Shown: positions 11,093-23,110, counted from the first letter of the stretch. The stretch: DNA of 64,000 bases from Leptidea sinapis (GCF_905404315.1 NC_066269.1:248001-312000), one strand, 5' to 3'. A program made the numbers and translations. The notes: generated by a model not told the origin, from the sequence alone.

Positions 11093-12631
11093 ACGTGTTA
11101 ACGTAACGGTCGCAAACATATCGGAAACCCCTGTATCTATTAATCCAAACTTGAAACTTAAACTTGAACCTCTATATCCCTCAGCCTTGCAAATTAACAG
11201 TACCTTCCCCGAGGTCGTTGACCCAACTACAGAAGTTATAAACTCTTTAAGCACTGGTCATTTAAATCATGAGGAATCCCAAGCTCTAATAGAACTCTGC
11301 TCACAGTGCTCCGACATATTCCATCTACCCATCGATCAGCTCACTTATACTACTGCCCTTAATCATCGAATCAAACCGAGCTCCGATGTTCCAGTTCACA
11401 CAAAATCATATAGGTTCCCCGAATGTCATAAGAAGGAAGTCCAAACCCAAATTGACAAAATGCTTAACCAAAATATTATAAAACCATCATCATCACCCTG
11501 GAGTTCATCGATCTGGATCGTACCTAAAAAGGCCGATTCCCAGGGACAATGCAAATCGAGAATTGTAATTGATTATAGAAAATTAAACGACATCACAATT
11601 GGGGAAACATATCCAATTCCACAAATTTTAGAAATCCTGGACCAGTTAGGGAGTAATTACTTTACTACTCTCGACTTGGCTTCGGGCTTTCATCAAATCC
11701 CCATTTCCCCAGAAGACGCAACCAAAACAGCCTTTTAAGTACCTCAGGGCCATTTTCAATTTACTAGAATGCCATTTTGCCAAAAATTGATGAATAATTA
11801 TCTCTCCGGTCTCCAAGGTACAAGATGCTTCGTCTACCTGGATGATATAGTTATCTACTTTTATGATCTATCTTCACATATAAAAAACCTCACATCTGTT
11901 TTTGATGGACTCCGAAATTTCAATTTAAAATTACAACCTGAAAAATGTGAGTTTCTCCGTAAAGAAGTTGCATATTTGGGGCACATCATTAGTGAAGAAG
12001 GCGTTAAACCAAATCCCGAAAAGACTAGATCAGTCTCCGAATTCCCAACTCCAAAATCCCCCAGGGATATAAAATCTTTTCTTGAGTTAGTATCGTATTA
12101 CCGAAGGTTCGCCGATTTCGCTAAATTAGCCAAACCACTAACTTCTCTCCTAAAAAAGGACACTTCTTTCAGCTGGAAAAATGAACAGCAATTGGCTTTT
12201 GAGTCACTCAAAAATAAATTGATTACTGCACCGATACTAGCTTACCCGGATTTCACAGAGCCATTTCTTTTAACTTGCGACGCCTCAAACTTTGCTATCT
12301 CTGCTATCCTATCCCAAGGTAACGTAGGACAGGACCGTCCAATTGCCTATACGTCTCGTACACTTAATAAAGCAGAGTGTACTTATAGTGTCACCGAGAA
12401 AGAGTGTCTAGCCATAATTTTTGGCACAAAGTCTTTAGACCGTATCTTTACGGTCATCATTTCAAAATTTTAACCGACCATAAACCACTACAATGGCTAT
12501 TTAATTGTAAAGATCCGGGATCTAGACTCGTCCGTTGGCGACTTAAACTCGAAGAATTCGAGTATGATATTCAGTATAAAAAACCGGCAGAACCAATTCC
12601 AATGCAGACGCTCTCTCTCGTTTTCCTGTGA
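11093..12631 (+). pseudogene. Errantivirus-like RT and RNase H
   Basis: The frame contains SRIVIDYRKLNDITIGETYP, FTTLDLASGFHQIPISPEDA, then a TAA at 11736-11738. The same phase resumes with FVYLDDIVIY (YLDD at 11835-11846), CEFLRKEVAYLGHIISEEGV and PILAYPDFTEPFLLTCDASN (RNase H). A few residues normally present between the MPF block and the LMNNYL block are missing. A frameshift near 12410-12440 puts the end of RNase H (FKILTDHKPLQWL) in another frame. The first ORF start at 11037 lies in gypsy 1 sequence, so the apparent long ORF is a chimera across the junction. Confidence 0.85.
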
Positions 12632-12708
12632 ATCCAATTTAATCGACAAACCCCACAACAACTAACCCGAACGCCGAACAAAGAGTACAAAATCTCGATA
12701 GAGATTTA

Positions 12709-14476
12709 ATGGACCTACTCATTTCTTCACCCTCATTTAATCCTGAGGAAGATTTATTAAATCGACCTTCCAACATTCCTGACACCTTAAGGGATGAAAT
12801 TGAACACCAACTACTTGACTTACCTCTTCAAAGCTTAACTGACTTACCTCAACAAGAATCAGCTGACTTACCCCAATTAAACCTAGACGATCTACCCGAC
12901 TGTTTAATAGAACAAAGGACACCTGAAGTCCAAGTAAAAAAGCAAAAGTACCAAAATCAATATCAAATAAGGATAAGACCTTCGACACTTGTATTGAAGA
13001 ACGCAATGAGAGTTTGTTGAAAAGCCCATCAAAAATAATTCTAATCCCCACTTCAATTGACTTGGATGAATCAAATCCGTACATCCCAGATATCCTAGGC
13101 AACTCAGAAAATTCCGATAATATTACTAGCAGTGAAAAGGAATTATTCAACTTTCTAAAAATAAATAACGGCAGCAAAACATATTACCTCTTATTCACCA
13201 GAGTTCATCACTTTGATAATGCTACATACCCTGAAATCTATGAAACATTTAAACATATTAGAAACGAATTACTAGTAATTGAAAATATCTTCGAAATTAG
13301 CATTTCTGATTTGAAAAACCTATTTGAAAAACACTCCTTTATTAAAATCTATAATATTAAAATTTATCTTTTCCATAAAACAAACATAAAAATAGTTATC
13401 TATCATAATAATATTATATATCGTTCCCCATCTGAAATAAAGAAAATTATGTATGAAAACCACGACACCCCCGCGGCAGGTCATTTGGGATCTGTCCGTA
13501 TGTTCAATAGGATTAAAGAAACGTACTATTGGAAAGGTATGCGTAGTGACATAGAAACATATGTCAAGCAATATAAATCATGTCAGGAAAATAAAGCTTT
13601 AAGGAAAATAAATAGAGCCCCAATGCAGATCACAAGCACTTCAACTGCTCAATTCCAACGCATATCTCTCGATGTCGTAGGTCCACTGCCTGAGGCTGGC
13701 ACTGCAAGGTTAAAAAATATTCTCACCGTCCAAGACGACCTCAAGAAGTTCTCTTCTGTATATCCCATGCGGAGTACCACAGCCGAAGAAACAAGCGAAT
13801 GCTTGTTACATTTCATATCCATATTTGGTATACCCAAGATGATCCTCACTGATCAGGGTACCAATTTCACGTCAGACCTATTCAAAAAGACATGTGAGTT
13901 CCTTAAAATAAAAAATTTATGGTCTTCACCTTAACATCCTCAGACTCAATGTGCTCTTGAACGAAGTCACTCAACATTAAAAGAAAACCTAAAATCATAC
14001 ATAAATAACGAACAGACAAATTGGCCCCGATACGTTTATACAGCCATGCGTACAACACATCCGTACACTCCACGACGCATTATTCACCATTTGAGTTAAT
14101 GTTTGGCTGTAAGCCATTCATCCCTAACTCAATTTATAATGACGCCCCAGGAGCTACATACCCAGACTATGTCCGTATGCTTCAAAATCACCTCAAGCAC
14201 TCACGTGATAAAGCGTTAGAGTTTATAATGAATTCAAAAGAGTCTTCAAAAACCTACTACGACTCTCACACTCGTCCGGTCCAATATAAAAGTGGTCAAT
14301 ACATCTACTTGAAAAATCGCCTTAGACTCAGATGGGCACTCTCCCCGGTGCGGAAGGGCCCTTACAAAATAGTTAGAGTAAACGGAAATAACTCTCTCAC
14401 ATTACTCATCAACCGGCGTCATGTTACACACCATGTAGATCAAGTGAAACCGGCAAATGTCGAACTTGACCCGTAG
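12709..14476 (+). pseudogene. Errantivirus-like integrase
   Basis: A spacer with repeated DLP-rich segments (12709-13020) precedes the integrase frame at 13014-13934. The zinc domain reads HDTPAAGHLG then VKQYKSCQENK, where the first Cys of the pair is apparently replaced by Tyr. Catalytic blocks are LDVVGPLPEAG, LTDQGTNFTSDLF and, after a stop at 13932-13934, the region carrying CALERSHSTLKE. A frameshift leads into 14021-14476, which holds FELMFGCKPFIPNSIYND and the C-terminal LRWALSPVRKGPYKI domain, ending in TAG. The enzyme would insert the cDNA; this copy is inactive. Confidence 0.85.
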
Positions 14477-14721
14477 TGTAAGGATTACATTACATTAGTT
14501 AGTTAGTTGCATTATTTAAAATTAATCATATACTCACTATTACAATTTGTTTTTGTTTCTTTTTATTAGATACGATATTCACCTTTACCTAATCATACTG
14601 TTAGAAATAAGAAACACAAATTAGCCTGTAGGTTTATTAGAATAATGTTTTATGTTTGAAATAATTATTAGTATACACCCATTACATTAAGTATATTATA
14701 TATATATATTATAATTTACAG

Positions 14722-14873
14722 AATACCATGTCAGGCTCGAAACCAACAAGACTATTACATCCAACAGATAGACTCAAGCCCTGGACTTTATTTCGTCTAT
14801 CTTGGTTACCTGAAAATTAACAGCGGACAACTAAACGCCATAATGCCGTTTGACTTATCCCATATTCTCGTTA
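14722..14873 (+). pseudogene. Env 5' fragment of the errantivirus-like element
   Basis: After an AT-rich spacer (14477-14710), a pyrimidine-poor acceptor ending TTTACAG at 14721 precedes a frame reading QQIDSSPGLYFVYLGYLKI, resembling the start of insect errantivirus Env proteins, which are made from a spliced RNA. The frame is lost at about 14873, where LINE C begins. The continuation lies some 4.5 kb away at 19327. Confidence 0.65.
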
Positions 14874-15429
14874 CGGCCGCTGTACGTAACAGGTGTAATT
14901 TTACAGTCGCAGTGTTATAAAATTAATTAGTAACGTGTTTTTTAGTTATATTATTGAAAAATATACTGTTCTGTAGCGAATTAAAAGCAGCCATCACAGA
15001 GAACATTTCATTCAGTTTCGGCAGCGGATGCAAGCACAGTAAACAAATTTCTTCAAATCATAATTTTGTAACAGCTACGTAACTGACCTACCGCACATAA
15101 CATCTCTAGAACAGCGCGCGGTGACTTGTGCGCCCGATGGGGATGAGGTCAATGACCGCTAGCTACTCGTACTAACCGGTATTGACCAGCCGATACAGAC
15201 CTCTTCATTAATACACTTAGCGCGTATCTCAGTGTCTTGCTTGTTTGGTCATTTTGCCTTCGCACTGCGCTTGACTTTATATGTTTGGTTTCTCATATAC
15301 ATTGTATTAAAGCGTACGAACTATATGAGAACATTAACACATCTGCGCTTACGCTTCGCACTGCTTCTGCTTTAAGTTAATACCAATATAATTTAAATAT
15401 TAATAGGACCACGCAGGAAGACAATTCCA
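14874..15429 (+). other. LINE C 5' leader
   Basis: No ORF is supported here. In this class of LINE the leader carries an internal promoter; none can be pinpointed by eye. The left edge is placed where env similarity stops and is accurate only to a few tens of bases. Confidence 0.5.
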
Positions 15430-16310
15430 ATGGAAGAGACATTTACTGTCGACAATATCACCATTATCACCACTCAGCGTGGATCTCAGTTTAAAGTTCT
15501 GTTGACAGCTCTTATTTAGATGACTCAATTCATTCGCTAGCGCTACGAGAAGTAATAAGAGAAGAATTTGTTAAATTAACTGATACAATCAGTAACAAAA
15601 TTATTCAACGGTTGGAGGCTGTAATAATTAACTCTGTAAGGGTGTTAACTAATAAAATAACATCCTTGGAGACTAGGCTAAACACATTAGAAATGGAAGC
15701 GAAGAAAGCGGAAATCGTTAAGAGTGATATAAGTCTTTTAACTTCTCACTTATCGGGTACTCTTCCACCTCCTCCTGCGGAGTCTGAAAATATAATTTCT
15801 CAGGCATCTTATACCGTAGCAGCCCAGGCCCCCATAAAGAAGAAAATATTTAAAAAGAATAAGGGCACGGTTATATCGCATAAGCAGCCTCCTGCCAAAA
15901 TTAATAGTAACACCGGGAATTCCGATCAATTTCCTCAAGCTATCCCTACGGAGGAAATTCCCTCAGAAAACGGACCGTGGACCGAGGTAAAACGTAAGCG
16001 TCTACGCATTACTCAAGGAAGCGCTACTATTAGCACGTCACAAATAGAGGCTTGCGTGCGTACAAGATATCTCCACCTTTATTATGTTAAACCCGGAACT
16101 ACGGAAGAGCAGATTCGCAAGCACCTTGTTTCTATATGTGGTTCTAGTGACGTTATGTCTATTAATACTTTGAAGGCTAGAGGCAATTATGCTTCTTTCA
16201 AGCTTGGTGTCTCCTACAATGCATTTGAGAAAACTATGGCTTCAGAGAGTTGGCCACAGGGAATATGCATAAAACCCTGGTCTCAGCCCTTTCGTGGGTC
16301 AAAACAATAA
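15430..16310 (+). pseudogene. LINE C ORF1 RNA-binding protein
   Basis: An ATG at 15430 opens METFTVD-like coding that hits a stop at about 15520. The other frame from about 15495 carries a long amphipathic, coiled-coil-like stretch (LALREVIREEFVKLTDTIS onward) running into the ORF at 15612-16310. The middle is Pro/Lys-rich, and the C-terminal part (YLHLYYVKPGTTEEQIRKHL to about residue 220) looks like an RRM-type fold of LINE ORF1 proteins. A single frameshift near 15490-15520 therefore separates the start from the body. ORF1 overlaps ORF2 by 17 bases. Confidence 0.7.
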
Positions 16311-19215
16311 GCAAAGTACCAGACATCTAGCCACAAAGATGTTCAAGTTGGGAATATATTATCAAAACGTACGTTGGTTAAAATCCAAGCTTCAAACATT
16401 TAGAACCAACTTAACAATATTAGACGATATTAATATAGTTGCTATTACAGAAACCAACTTAGACAAATCAATTCATGATTCAGAGGTATGTGACTGTGTA
16501 AACTGGTCGATATTAAGAAAAGATAGAGAAGCTCGTGGAGGAGGGGGAGTTCTTCTTGCTTCTCGCTCTTACCTAAATGTCGAACGCATGTTGTGTTACG
16601 AGACAGCACACTGTGAAGACCTCTGGGCGAGAATCAAAGTTGCTGATAAATATGTGTACATAAATGTTATTTATTTGCCACCACGCACTAGTGAGGATAT
16701 ATACTTTGAATGGTTTAATAGTGTGGAGCGTATCTGCTCGAAGGTTTCATGTTGTGAAGTGATTATATTGGGAGACTTGAATCTGTACAGCGCAAGTGTT
16801 AATGTAAATAATTATTTTCATTGTTTTCTAAGTCTTTGTAATCTTTATCAGTATAATAGCGTGACCAATATGAATGAGAGAATATTAGATGTGGTGCTCA
16901 CCAGTGCTGACATGGGTAAGGCCGTACGAGTGAGGGAAGCTACCCTGCAGGAGGTGATCACTAAGATCGACCCTCACCATCCTCCCTTGATGATTGAATT
17001 AGAGTACCCATATAGGAGTGAAGTACTTTTAATTGATCCTACAAATATAGATAGCAATTTAGACTGGAATTTCGCAAAAGGCGACTTTGATCAACTTTAT
17101 AGTTTGCTAACGGATACTGATTTCAACGAACTTTACAAAATCAAAGATACAGACGCAGCTCTACAGTTTCTTTATGGAGTCCTTTATGCAATATTTGATC
17201 AATCCGTCCCGAAAAAATCGTGAAAAACTGCACGTCATAGAGTATATCCCGTCTATTACACAAACACAATAATTTGTGATATAAAAATGAAAGCTTACTA
17301 TCATAGATTATGGAAAAGTACTAGTGATATATGTTTTTATAGGATATTCTCAGAATTGCGACGAAAAATAAAAAGTGATATTAGCTCTGCATACTCTAAC
17401 TTTATACACAGAATTTCAACACAATTGTTAACAGAACCAAAACAGTTCTGGTCATTTGTTAACGCCTTGCGGAGTAAAGGTGGTGTGGTGATTAAAGTCA
17501 CACGAGCCGGAAAGGAGTATCAGGGAGTCAATAGTGCAAATGCTTTTGCGGAGCATTTCAGTTCAGTATTTGTAGATCAAGAGCCGCGCTTAGACTGGCA
17601 GAGTACCAATGCCAATTCGTACTCCCATGCAAGGCACGTGAATATACAATGCTTCTCGGAGTCTCAAGTCCGTACTTCTATCAAAAACCTTAAGGCTGCT
17701 TCTTCGCCAGGACCTGATGGAATACCAGCATATGTAATTCGTGGTTGCGTTGATATTTTGATTAAACCAATTACTTATATTTTTAATTTGGTTTTACAGA
17801 CAGGTAACTATCCCTCCGTATGGAAGAAATCTCGAGTTACTCCTATTCTCAAAACGGGATCCAAGACTGCGGTGGAAAACTATCGGCCAATAGCAATTCT
17901 TTCAGCTTTAGCTAAATCTTTTGAGAGTGCCTTGTACGACATAATCTTACCGCAGTGTATTCCCTTCGTTACTGAGACGCAGCACGGGTTTCTCCCACGA
18001 CGATCAGTAAGCTCAAACCTTCTCCACCTTGTGGATCTTGTATCATGGGAATTAGAGCAAGGCAACCAAGTGGACGTCATCTACCTGGACTTCCAGAAGG
18101 CGTTCGATCGGGTTGATAACGACGTCATGATTCACAAATTGGGGATGATGGGTTTCTCGCCAAAACTGTTAAAGCTTTTTGCAAGTTACCTATCTCAAAG
18201 AGAGCAATTTGTTAAATATGGTGAGTTTGTATCTAATCCTTATAGAACGCGTTCTGGAATTAGTCAGGGGTCTAATTTGGGACCTTAGCTCTTTATCCTA
18301 TTCATAAATGATCTCCCAGAAGTCATACAGGATGCTGAGGTGTTACTGTTTGCTGATGATCTAAAGTTGGTCAAGGCAGTAAAGAGCTCAGAGGACTCCT
18401 TATCTCTACAAAACGACTTAGATCGGGTTTACAAGTGGAGTGTTGATAATAAGCTGTTATTTAACCTGTCGAAATGTGAATTCATGTCATTCTCACGCTC
18501 CTCCGCTGTGCAAGAGTTCAATTATTTAATTGGTGATGTGCCGGTGATGCGAGTACAGGAAGTACGAGATCTTGGGGTTGTATTCGATCCTAAACTCACG
18601 TTTCACTCACATGTGGAGACTATTGTTGAGGCTGCTTACCGACGGCTTGGATTTGTTCTACGTAATGCATCTCATTTAACGAACCAAGCACTTCGTATCC
18701 TTTATACGGCGCTAGTCCGTAGTATTCTCGAGTGCAACTCAGTTATTTGGAACCCACATGAGAGCAAATATACTTTAATGATCGAACAAGTCCAAAAACA
18801 ATTCCTAAGACATTTGTATAAGAGGCAATATGGATACTATCCATCTATGTACCCAACACTCTTTTTACAAGGGCATCTGAGCTTTGATTCACTGCAGTTA
18901 CGTAGGTACGTAGCTCTTACTAAACTTGTTCTCAAAATAATTGGGGGCAGAGTGGACTGCGTATACTTATTACAACGTTTGTTGCGTTTCTTTGTACCGA
19001 CCTCGTACGTACGCGCGCGGCGACACGCACTATTAGCGCAGCCACCTGCACGCACTCAAGCGCATAAGCACACGCCTGTAATACGAGCCATCTGTCATCT
19101 AAACTCTGTACTTGAGGTAGCACCACAGTGTGATCTATTTGCCAGCTCGATGGAATGTTTGGTCAAAGAATGTAAGAAAAGATTTGAGAGTTTGATGCTC
19201 TATAAAATAAGATAA
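16294..19215 (+). pseudogene. LINE C ORF2 endonuclease-reverse transcriptase, two stops
   Basis: One reading frame covers the whole gene with only two stops, TGA at 17221-17223 and TAG at 18286-18288. Residues 1-230 are the endonuclease (ITETNLDKS, ILGDLNLYS in place of the usual GDFN, ILDVVLTS). A linker follows, then RT: SSPGPDGIPAYVIRGCVD, NYRPIAILSALAKSFES, VIYLDFQKAFDRVDND, GISQGSNLGP, and catalytic LLFADDLK with FADD at 18349-18360. The C-terminal part reads VRDLGVVFDPKLTFHSHV, a Jockey-superfamily signature. The second stop falls immediately before the catalytic palm. The low damage suggests a younger insertion than its host element. Confidence 0.88.
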
Positions 19216-19326
19216 CTAGTTAATAATTTTCATTGTTTGTTTTTTCTTTAGTATAATATCTTTGTAACGCTTTAGATTTAATCTGTAATGTTACATTGTA
19301 TCGTTGATAAATAAATAAATAAATAA

Positions 19327-20981
19327 ATTTCAACTCACACATTGAAAACATAAACTCAGCCCTGACCATAGCTCAAGATTTATGTAAAAAGACTGGACTG
19401 GCTCAAGTTGAAATTAGCTGTCATAATATGATAAGTCCTTTGGTTGCGCGATATTCAGATATTTATAAGGAATTTTCGTCCATTTCACATTTATTAGAGA
19501 AAAGATCAAAACGAGCTTTGATAGGCGGAGCAGGAACAATAATAAAACAAATATTCGGAAACTTAGATTAAACCGACGGTCTCCGGTTTAATGATGCCAT
19601 TACTTATCTACATGAAAATCAAATTAAATTGGTTTCACTGATGAAAAACAATGTTTTATTGATTACATCAACAATCTCATCATATAACGATACAGTAAAC
19701 AAAATAAGGGTCAATGAAATCAATTTAAATAAGGCTATCGACATACTCTCAACAAATCTAGCAAACGTCACTAATGCAACAAATCAAATGTTGTTACATT
19801 TTAAAGTGTATCAAATTCTTAATAATTTAGTAACCTCAATTTTAACTTTGTCATTCCAACTGGAAGATATAACAAACGCAGTTCTATTTGGCAACCAAAA
19901 TATTCTGCAGCCATCGGTAAGCACCCCGCAACTTGTCGATAACCATTAATATTAGTCTAGCGATCTGAAATTACCTGTAAAATTAGATATAAGTTCTATT
20001 AATGTTATTGTAAATGTATCTAGGCTAATTTATCACTATACTAGCAATAGGATATTTTTTATATTACAGATACCTTTAGTCTCTATCACTGAATATGTTC
20101 TATTTCACAGTATTGCACTACCAACGCCACATAATTTAGATAAGCCCAATACTTTTAGTCTCATTACCCAGCTCTAAATACATAGCAATGACAAAAGACA
20201 AAACACACTATTGTACCCTAATTGATCCTGATATATGTAAGAATATTGTCCCTGGAAACTTTATTTGTGATATACCAAACATTTACTCCTCAGGAATGAA
20301 ACCCATTTGTGAAAGTGAATTTATGACAAAAGTGATAAGTGAAACACCCAAAAATTTTGAATACCAATTTATTTATGGTCATTTAGATATTTGGAAATCC
20401 ATAAAGAACAACAAATGGTTATTCATACAATCAGCATCGAACAAAGTCTCCATAGATTGTCGAAACTCAAAAATATTCGAATTTAACATTTTAGGTACCG
20501 GCATACTCACGCTACCCAGTAATTGTATTGGATATTGTAAAAGTACCACTTTAATTCCTAAGTATAACTCGTTAAATGTTTCTGTATCCATTGGTTACCC
20601 AAGTTTTAATTTGTTAAGTGATAACTGTTGCAACATAACTAAATTTAATCAACTCAGTTATAATGTATCCCCTATTGAACTACAGAACATAGATTTAGAT
20701 GATTTAAAAAAAACACATTTTTTCTTAAACCAACTGCAGAACATAGACAAAATTATAGATTATTAAATACGGGATACATTATTCTGTTTTAACTATATCC
20801 ATTTGTGTTATAATATTATTTTATGTTTCGTATAAATTATATAACTGTGTAAGACCTGGCAGCAGACCTAAAGTAACAATACAGAAAGTAATATTTAAAA
20901 CGAAATCAGAAGATATAGAAAGTAATAATTCCGGACTTCACGAAATTCCATCACCTTTTATTAGAACGAAAATTTAAGATG
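19327..20981 (+). pseudogene. Env main part of the errantivirus-like element
   Basis: The broken frames match the baculovirus F-like envelope family found in insect errantiviruses. After a short leader comes a furin-type basic site (RSKR at 19503-19514) followed by a glycine-rich hydrophobic segment like a fusion peptide, then a stop at about 19570. The second ORF (19629-19949) is a helical region, and the third (20188-20766) is a cysteine-containing ectodomain. A frameshift near 20790 precedes a hydrophobic membrane-spanning stretch and a short charged tail ending near 20981. Such proteins mediate membrane fusion; this copy is interrupted several times and by LINE C. Confidence 0.75.
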
Positions 20982-21025
20982 GCGTAACTTCGAATTCACC
21001 CCGAAGTTCCTTCTAAGGGGGGAGG

Positions 21026-21215
21026 TGTTATACCCCGATCGTGTAGGTATTAATGCTGACCTAATCGCTATTCCATCAGTCAGGCAGTCAGTTCGTGTTC
21101 GCTTCTCATAAGTTACGGTTCTGCCCAAGGGTCTCTAAAACTATTATTGTATAATCCAGTCTTCATATTCTTTATAATATATTATATTTCTCTGTGCTAA
21201 ATAAATGTTTTTTTT
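21026..21215 (+). repeat. 3' LTR-like end of the errantivirus-like element
   Basis: A polypurine run (AAGGGGGGAGG, ending 21025) sits just before TGTTATACCCCGATCG, a typical primer site for plus-strand DNA followed by an LTR starting TGTT. The presumed LTR continues to about 21215, including an AATAAA-like ATAAATG region, and is then interrupted by BEL sequence. No 5' LTR is available for comparison, so the right edge is a guess. Confidence 0.6.
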
Positions 21216-21221
21216 TTAAAA

Positions 21222-21393
21222 AACCGAACTCAAAAGATACCCATAACAGTTCGGTGCTTAGCGGTTGATATCCTAGGCGATTGCAACATTCCTGCTTGAT
21301 GAACTGACATTGCGATCCGGAGTCTAAAAGTATTCTAATGACTTGCGGTTTATTATTAATATCGTAAACAATAATTGCCGATAGCTGATACAT
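21222..21393 (-). pseudogene. BEL C protease fragment
   Basis: The minus-strand frame reads AIIVYDINNKPQVIRILLDS and GSQCQFIKQECCNRLG. DSG flanked by ILL and followed by the SQ..FI pattern is the aspartic protease active site of BEL/Pao elements. The frame stops shortly after in an A/T run. Only about 60 codons remain. Confidence 0.75.
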
Positions 21394-22225
21394 AACCTAA
21401 GCAATAAAATTCTAAAAGCCTCAAATCGGGCTCGAAGAACCACAAATATGGTTACGCCAGGGAATTTAAAGTGGACTGTATTAATAAAAAGGGGTACTCA
21501 GGTGAACAGAACAGGAATCATTGAAGTAAAGGGAATAGCCGGTACTGACCTCTTCTGCAAGATACTGGGTTCTTCTATATTCGCCGGAGTGTGCTGGCGA
21601 ACCACAATATATATATCGCGGGACACTTAACGAAGAAATCACTACGATCTCACGGCGGCAAATCAACAGGAATACGAAGATTTCCTGGATTTATACTTAA
21701 AAGTTGCGGGAGCTCAACCTTCGCGTGCGGTTACTTGACGGAATGTGTGGAACATAGATGTCGCGGCTCGCGGGTTATTCTTAACTTGTACCGGCTAATT
21801 TGCTAGGATAAAGGTGTAAGGGGTTAAGGAAAAGGTTGTGTGTTATTTGGACAATTGGCGTTACCAATTATATTTACAGTTATTTTAATATTTTAAAGTT
21901 TTTGTACACTGAACACTTATAACTAATACTAATCATAGGTATTAGAAAAAATAGAAAATTAATTTAATAACCATAATGTAACTAAAAACCAAAAAACAAA
22001 AATATTTCCGAAACAATAATGTTAAACACGGCACCGCTATACACAATTATGACTAATTGAGTAACACTGAAGTTGAACAGAGAAAAAAACATTGGTTATA
22101 ATTTCAAATTATTAATGTACCTATATTATGTTTTACCTAATTCATTGAAGAGTTGGAAAATTAAATGCTAATTTATCGTGCAAGTGAAAATGATAGCTAC
22201 TGCTTAAGTCATAAATAGCAAATTT
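21394..22225. other. Unassigned sequence inside BEL C
   Basis: About 830 bp between the protease and gag parts of BEL C carry no recognisable frame. Positions 21420-21810 are more GC-balanced and could be a piece of another element; 21840-22225 is AT-rich. The short ORFs seen are not conserved-looking. Confidence 0.4.
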
Positions 22226-22336
22226 GTTTTTTTTTTCGAGAGGAGTAAAATACATTTACGTATTGAAGACCCCGAAACGGGGCCCATATGTCGGGCTCGG
22301 GTGTAAACACCCCCTACCGACTAAAAACCTCCTCTG
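22226..22336 (-). mobile_element. LINE 3' end insertion in BEL C gag
   Basis: A poly-T run at about 22226-22237 followed by GC-rich sequence (GAAGACCCCGAAACGGGGCC and GGTGTAAACACCCCCTACCG) reads on the minus strand as a compact 3' UTR ending in poly-A. The hairpin-forming GGGGCC/GGCCCC-type blocks are typical of lepidopteran LINE 3' ends as I recall them. It sits exactly where the BEL C gag frame is cut, so it is probably a heavily 5'-truncated insertion. Confidence 0.6.
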
Positions 22337-22817
22337 TGCTTTATTTGTGAATTAGTGACACAAACATATCGTGGAAGGACTGCCACTCTTCATATCCACT
22401 ACTAAATTGAGGTAAATTAATTTGCAGCAATCGAACTTCACACTGAGGAGATGATAACATGGCATTAGAAGATGTTAGTTCATGTTTTGAAGTTGAAGAT
22501 GTTAAAGTCAAACCCTTTAAATCATCCTTCATTTTAGTTATGTATTCTGTATAAACTTCTTCAAATTGCTTATACCTATCTTCAGTAAAATAGGCCAATT
22601 TTGCTTGGGCTTCTTTCTCTGTACTGCTAACTAATATGTCATGATTCGTTTGAAATTTATTCCATAACGTAGTAACGGACTCGGTTCTAGTTTCTATATA
22701 AGATGCAGTTATTTTTGACTTTGGGGACTTGCAATAGTTTGTGTAAGATTTATTTGGTGATTTGAAAAGTTCATCTTGATTAAGAAAATTGCCATCATGA
22801 ATTAATTTTAATATCAC
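22337..22817 (-). pseudogene. BEL C gag N-terminal fragment
   Basis: The minus-strand frame has a charged, helical N-terminal part with a TRTESVTTLWNKFQTNHDIL segment, then LLQINLPQFSSGYEEWQSFH, the conserved BEL/Pao gag block (LPxFxGxxxEWxxFxDxF). It is cut immediately after DMFVSLIHK by the LINE 3' end. The start at 22817 is the first ATG in phase; the true start may be slightly different. Confidence 0.75.
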
Positions 22818-23015
22818 AACTAGAAAATGTCTTATTTTTGTTAAGTTTATTTTGATGATTATTTTAATTGTTTACACAGAATTTACTAAGTCTTTGAACT
22901 ATGAGTTTAAAAAGTATAAAGTCTAAAACAACGAAATAACAAACACTTTATAATTCACGGTTTACCAGTGCAACAATCCTATGTCACTGTTCACTATAAC
23001 TATTCACCCGATTTT

Positions 23016-23110
23016 CCCGGGTTTCGGCACCATGTTTACTTTGCACAGTAGGACTACGATAAAGAAACACACTCACTTTAAATAGACACTAATATTCCAG
23101 AACTAACCAA
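23016..23110 (-). repeat. BEL C primer-binding site and partial 5' LTR
   Basis: Read on the minus strand, TGGTGCCGAAACCCGGG (23032-23016) directly follows a sequence ending in CA at 23033. A TGG-starting tRNA-complementary primer site right after an LTR ending CA is the expected arrangement. The LTR itself is kept only to about 23110 before LINE D sequence begins. Between here and gag (22818-23015) lies AT-rich leader. Confidence 0.65.

Larger units (their letters stand above)
14874..19326 (+). mobile_element. Jockey-superfamily LINE (LINE C), nearly full length
   Basis: A plus-strand LINE with a long 5' leader, ORF1, an overlapping ORF2 with endonuclease and RT, a short 3' UTR and a (TAAA)n tail at 19310-19326. 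It is inserted in env of the errantivirus-like element. The flanking env sequences just before and after it encode similar short peptides, which may be a diverged target duplication, but the match is imperfect. It is the best preserved element in the window. Confidence 0.85.
11093..21215 (+). mobile_element. Errantivirus-like Ty3/gypsy element with env, split by a LINE
   Basis: On the plus strand: RT, RNase H, a spacer, integrase, a spliced-type env start, a LINE insertion, the rest of env, a polypurine run (21016-21025) and an LTR-like 3' end. Gag, protease and the 5' LTR are absent. The pol resembles the 17.6/297/gypsy errantivirus group, and the gene order pol then env on the same strand with an intervening acceptor site agrees. 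All frames are broken, and it is an old copy. No functional reconstruction is offered. Confidence 0.8.
21222..23110 (-). mobile_element. BEL/Pao fragment (BEL C)
   Basis: Minus-strand order: partial LTR, primer site, gag start, LINE-tail insertion, unassigned sequence, protease end. RT and beyond are missing. The gag and protease motifs match BEL/Pao elements. It is truncated at both ends, by the gypsy LTR on the left and LINE D on the right. Confidence 0.7.
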
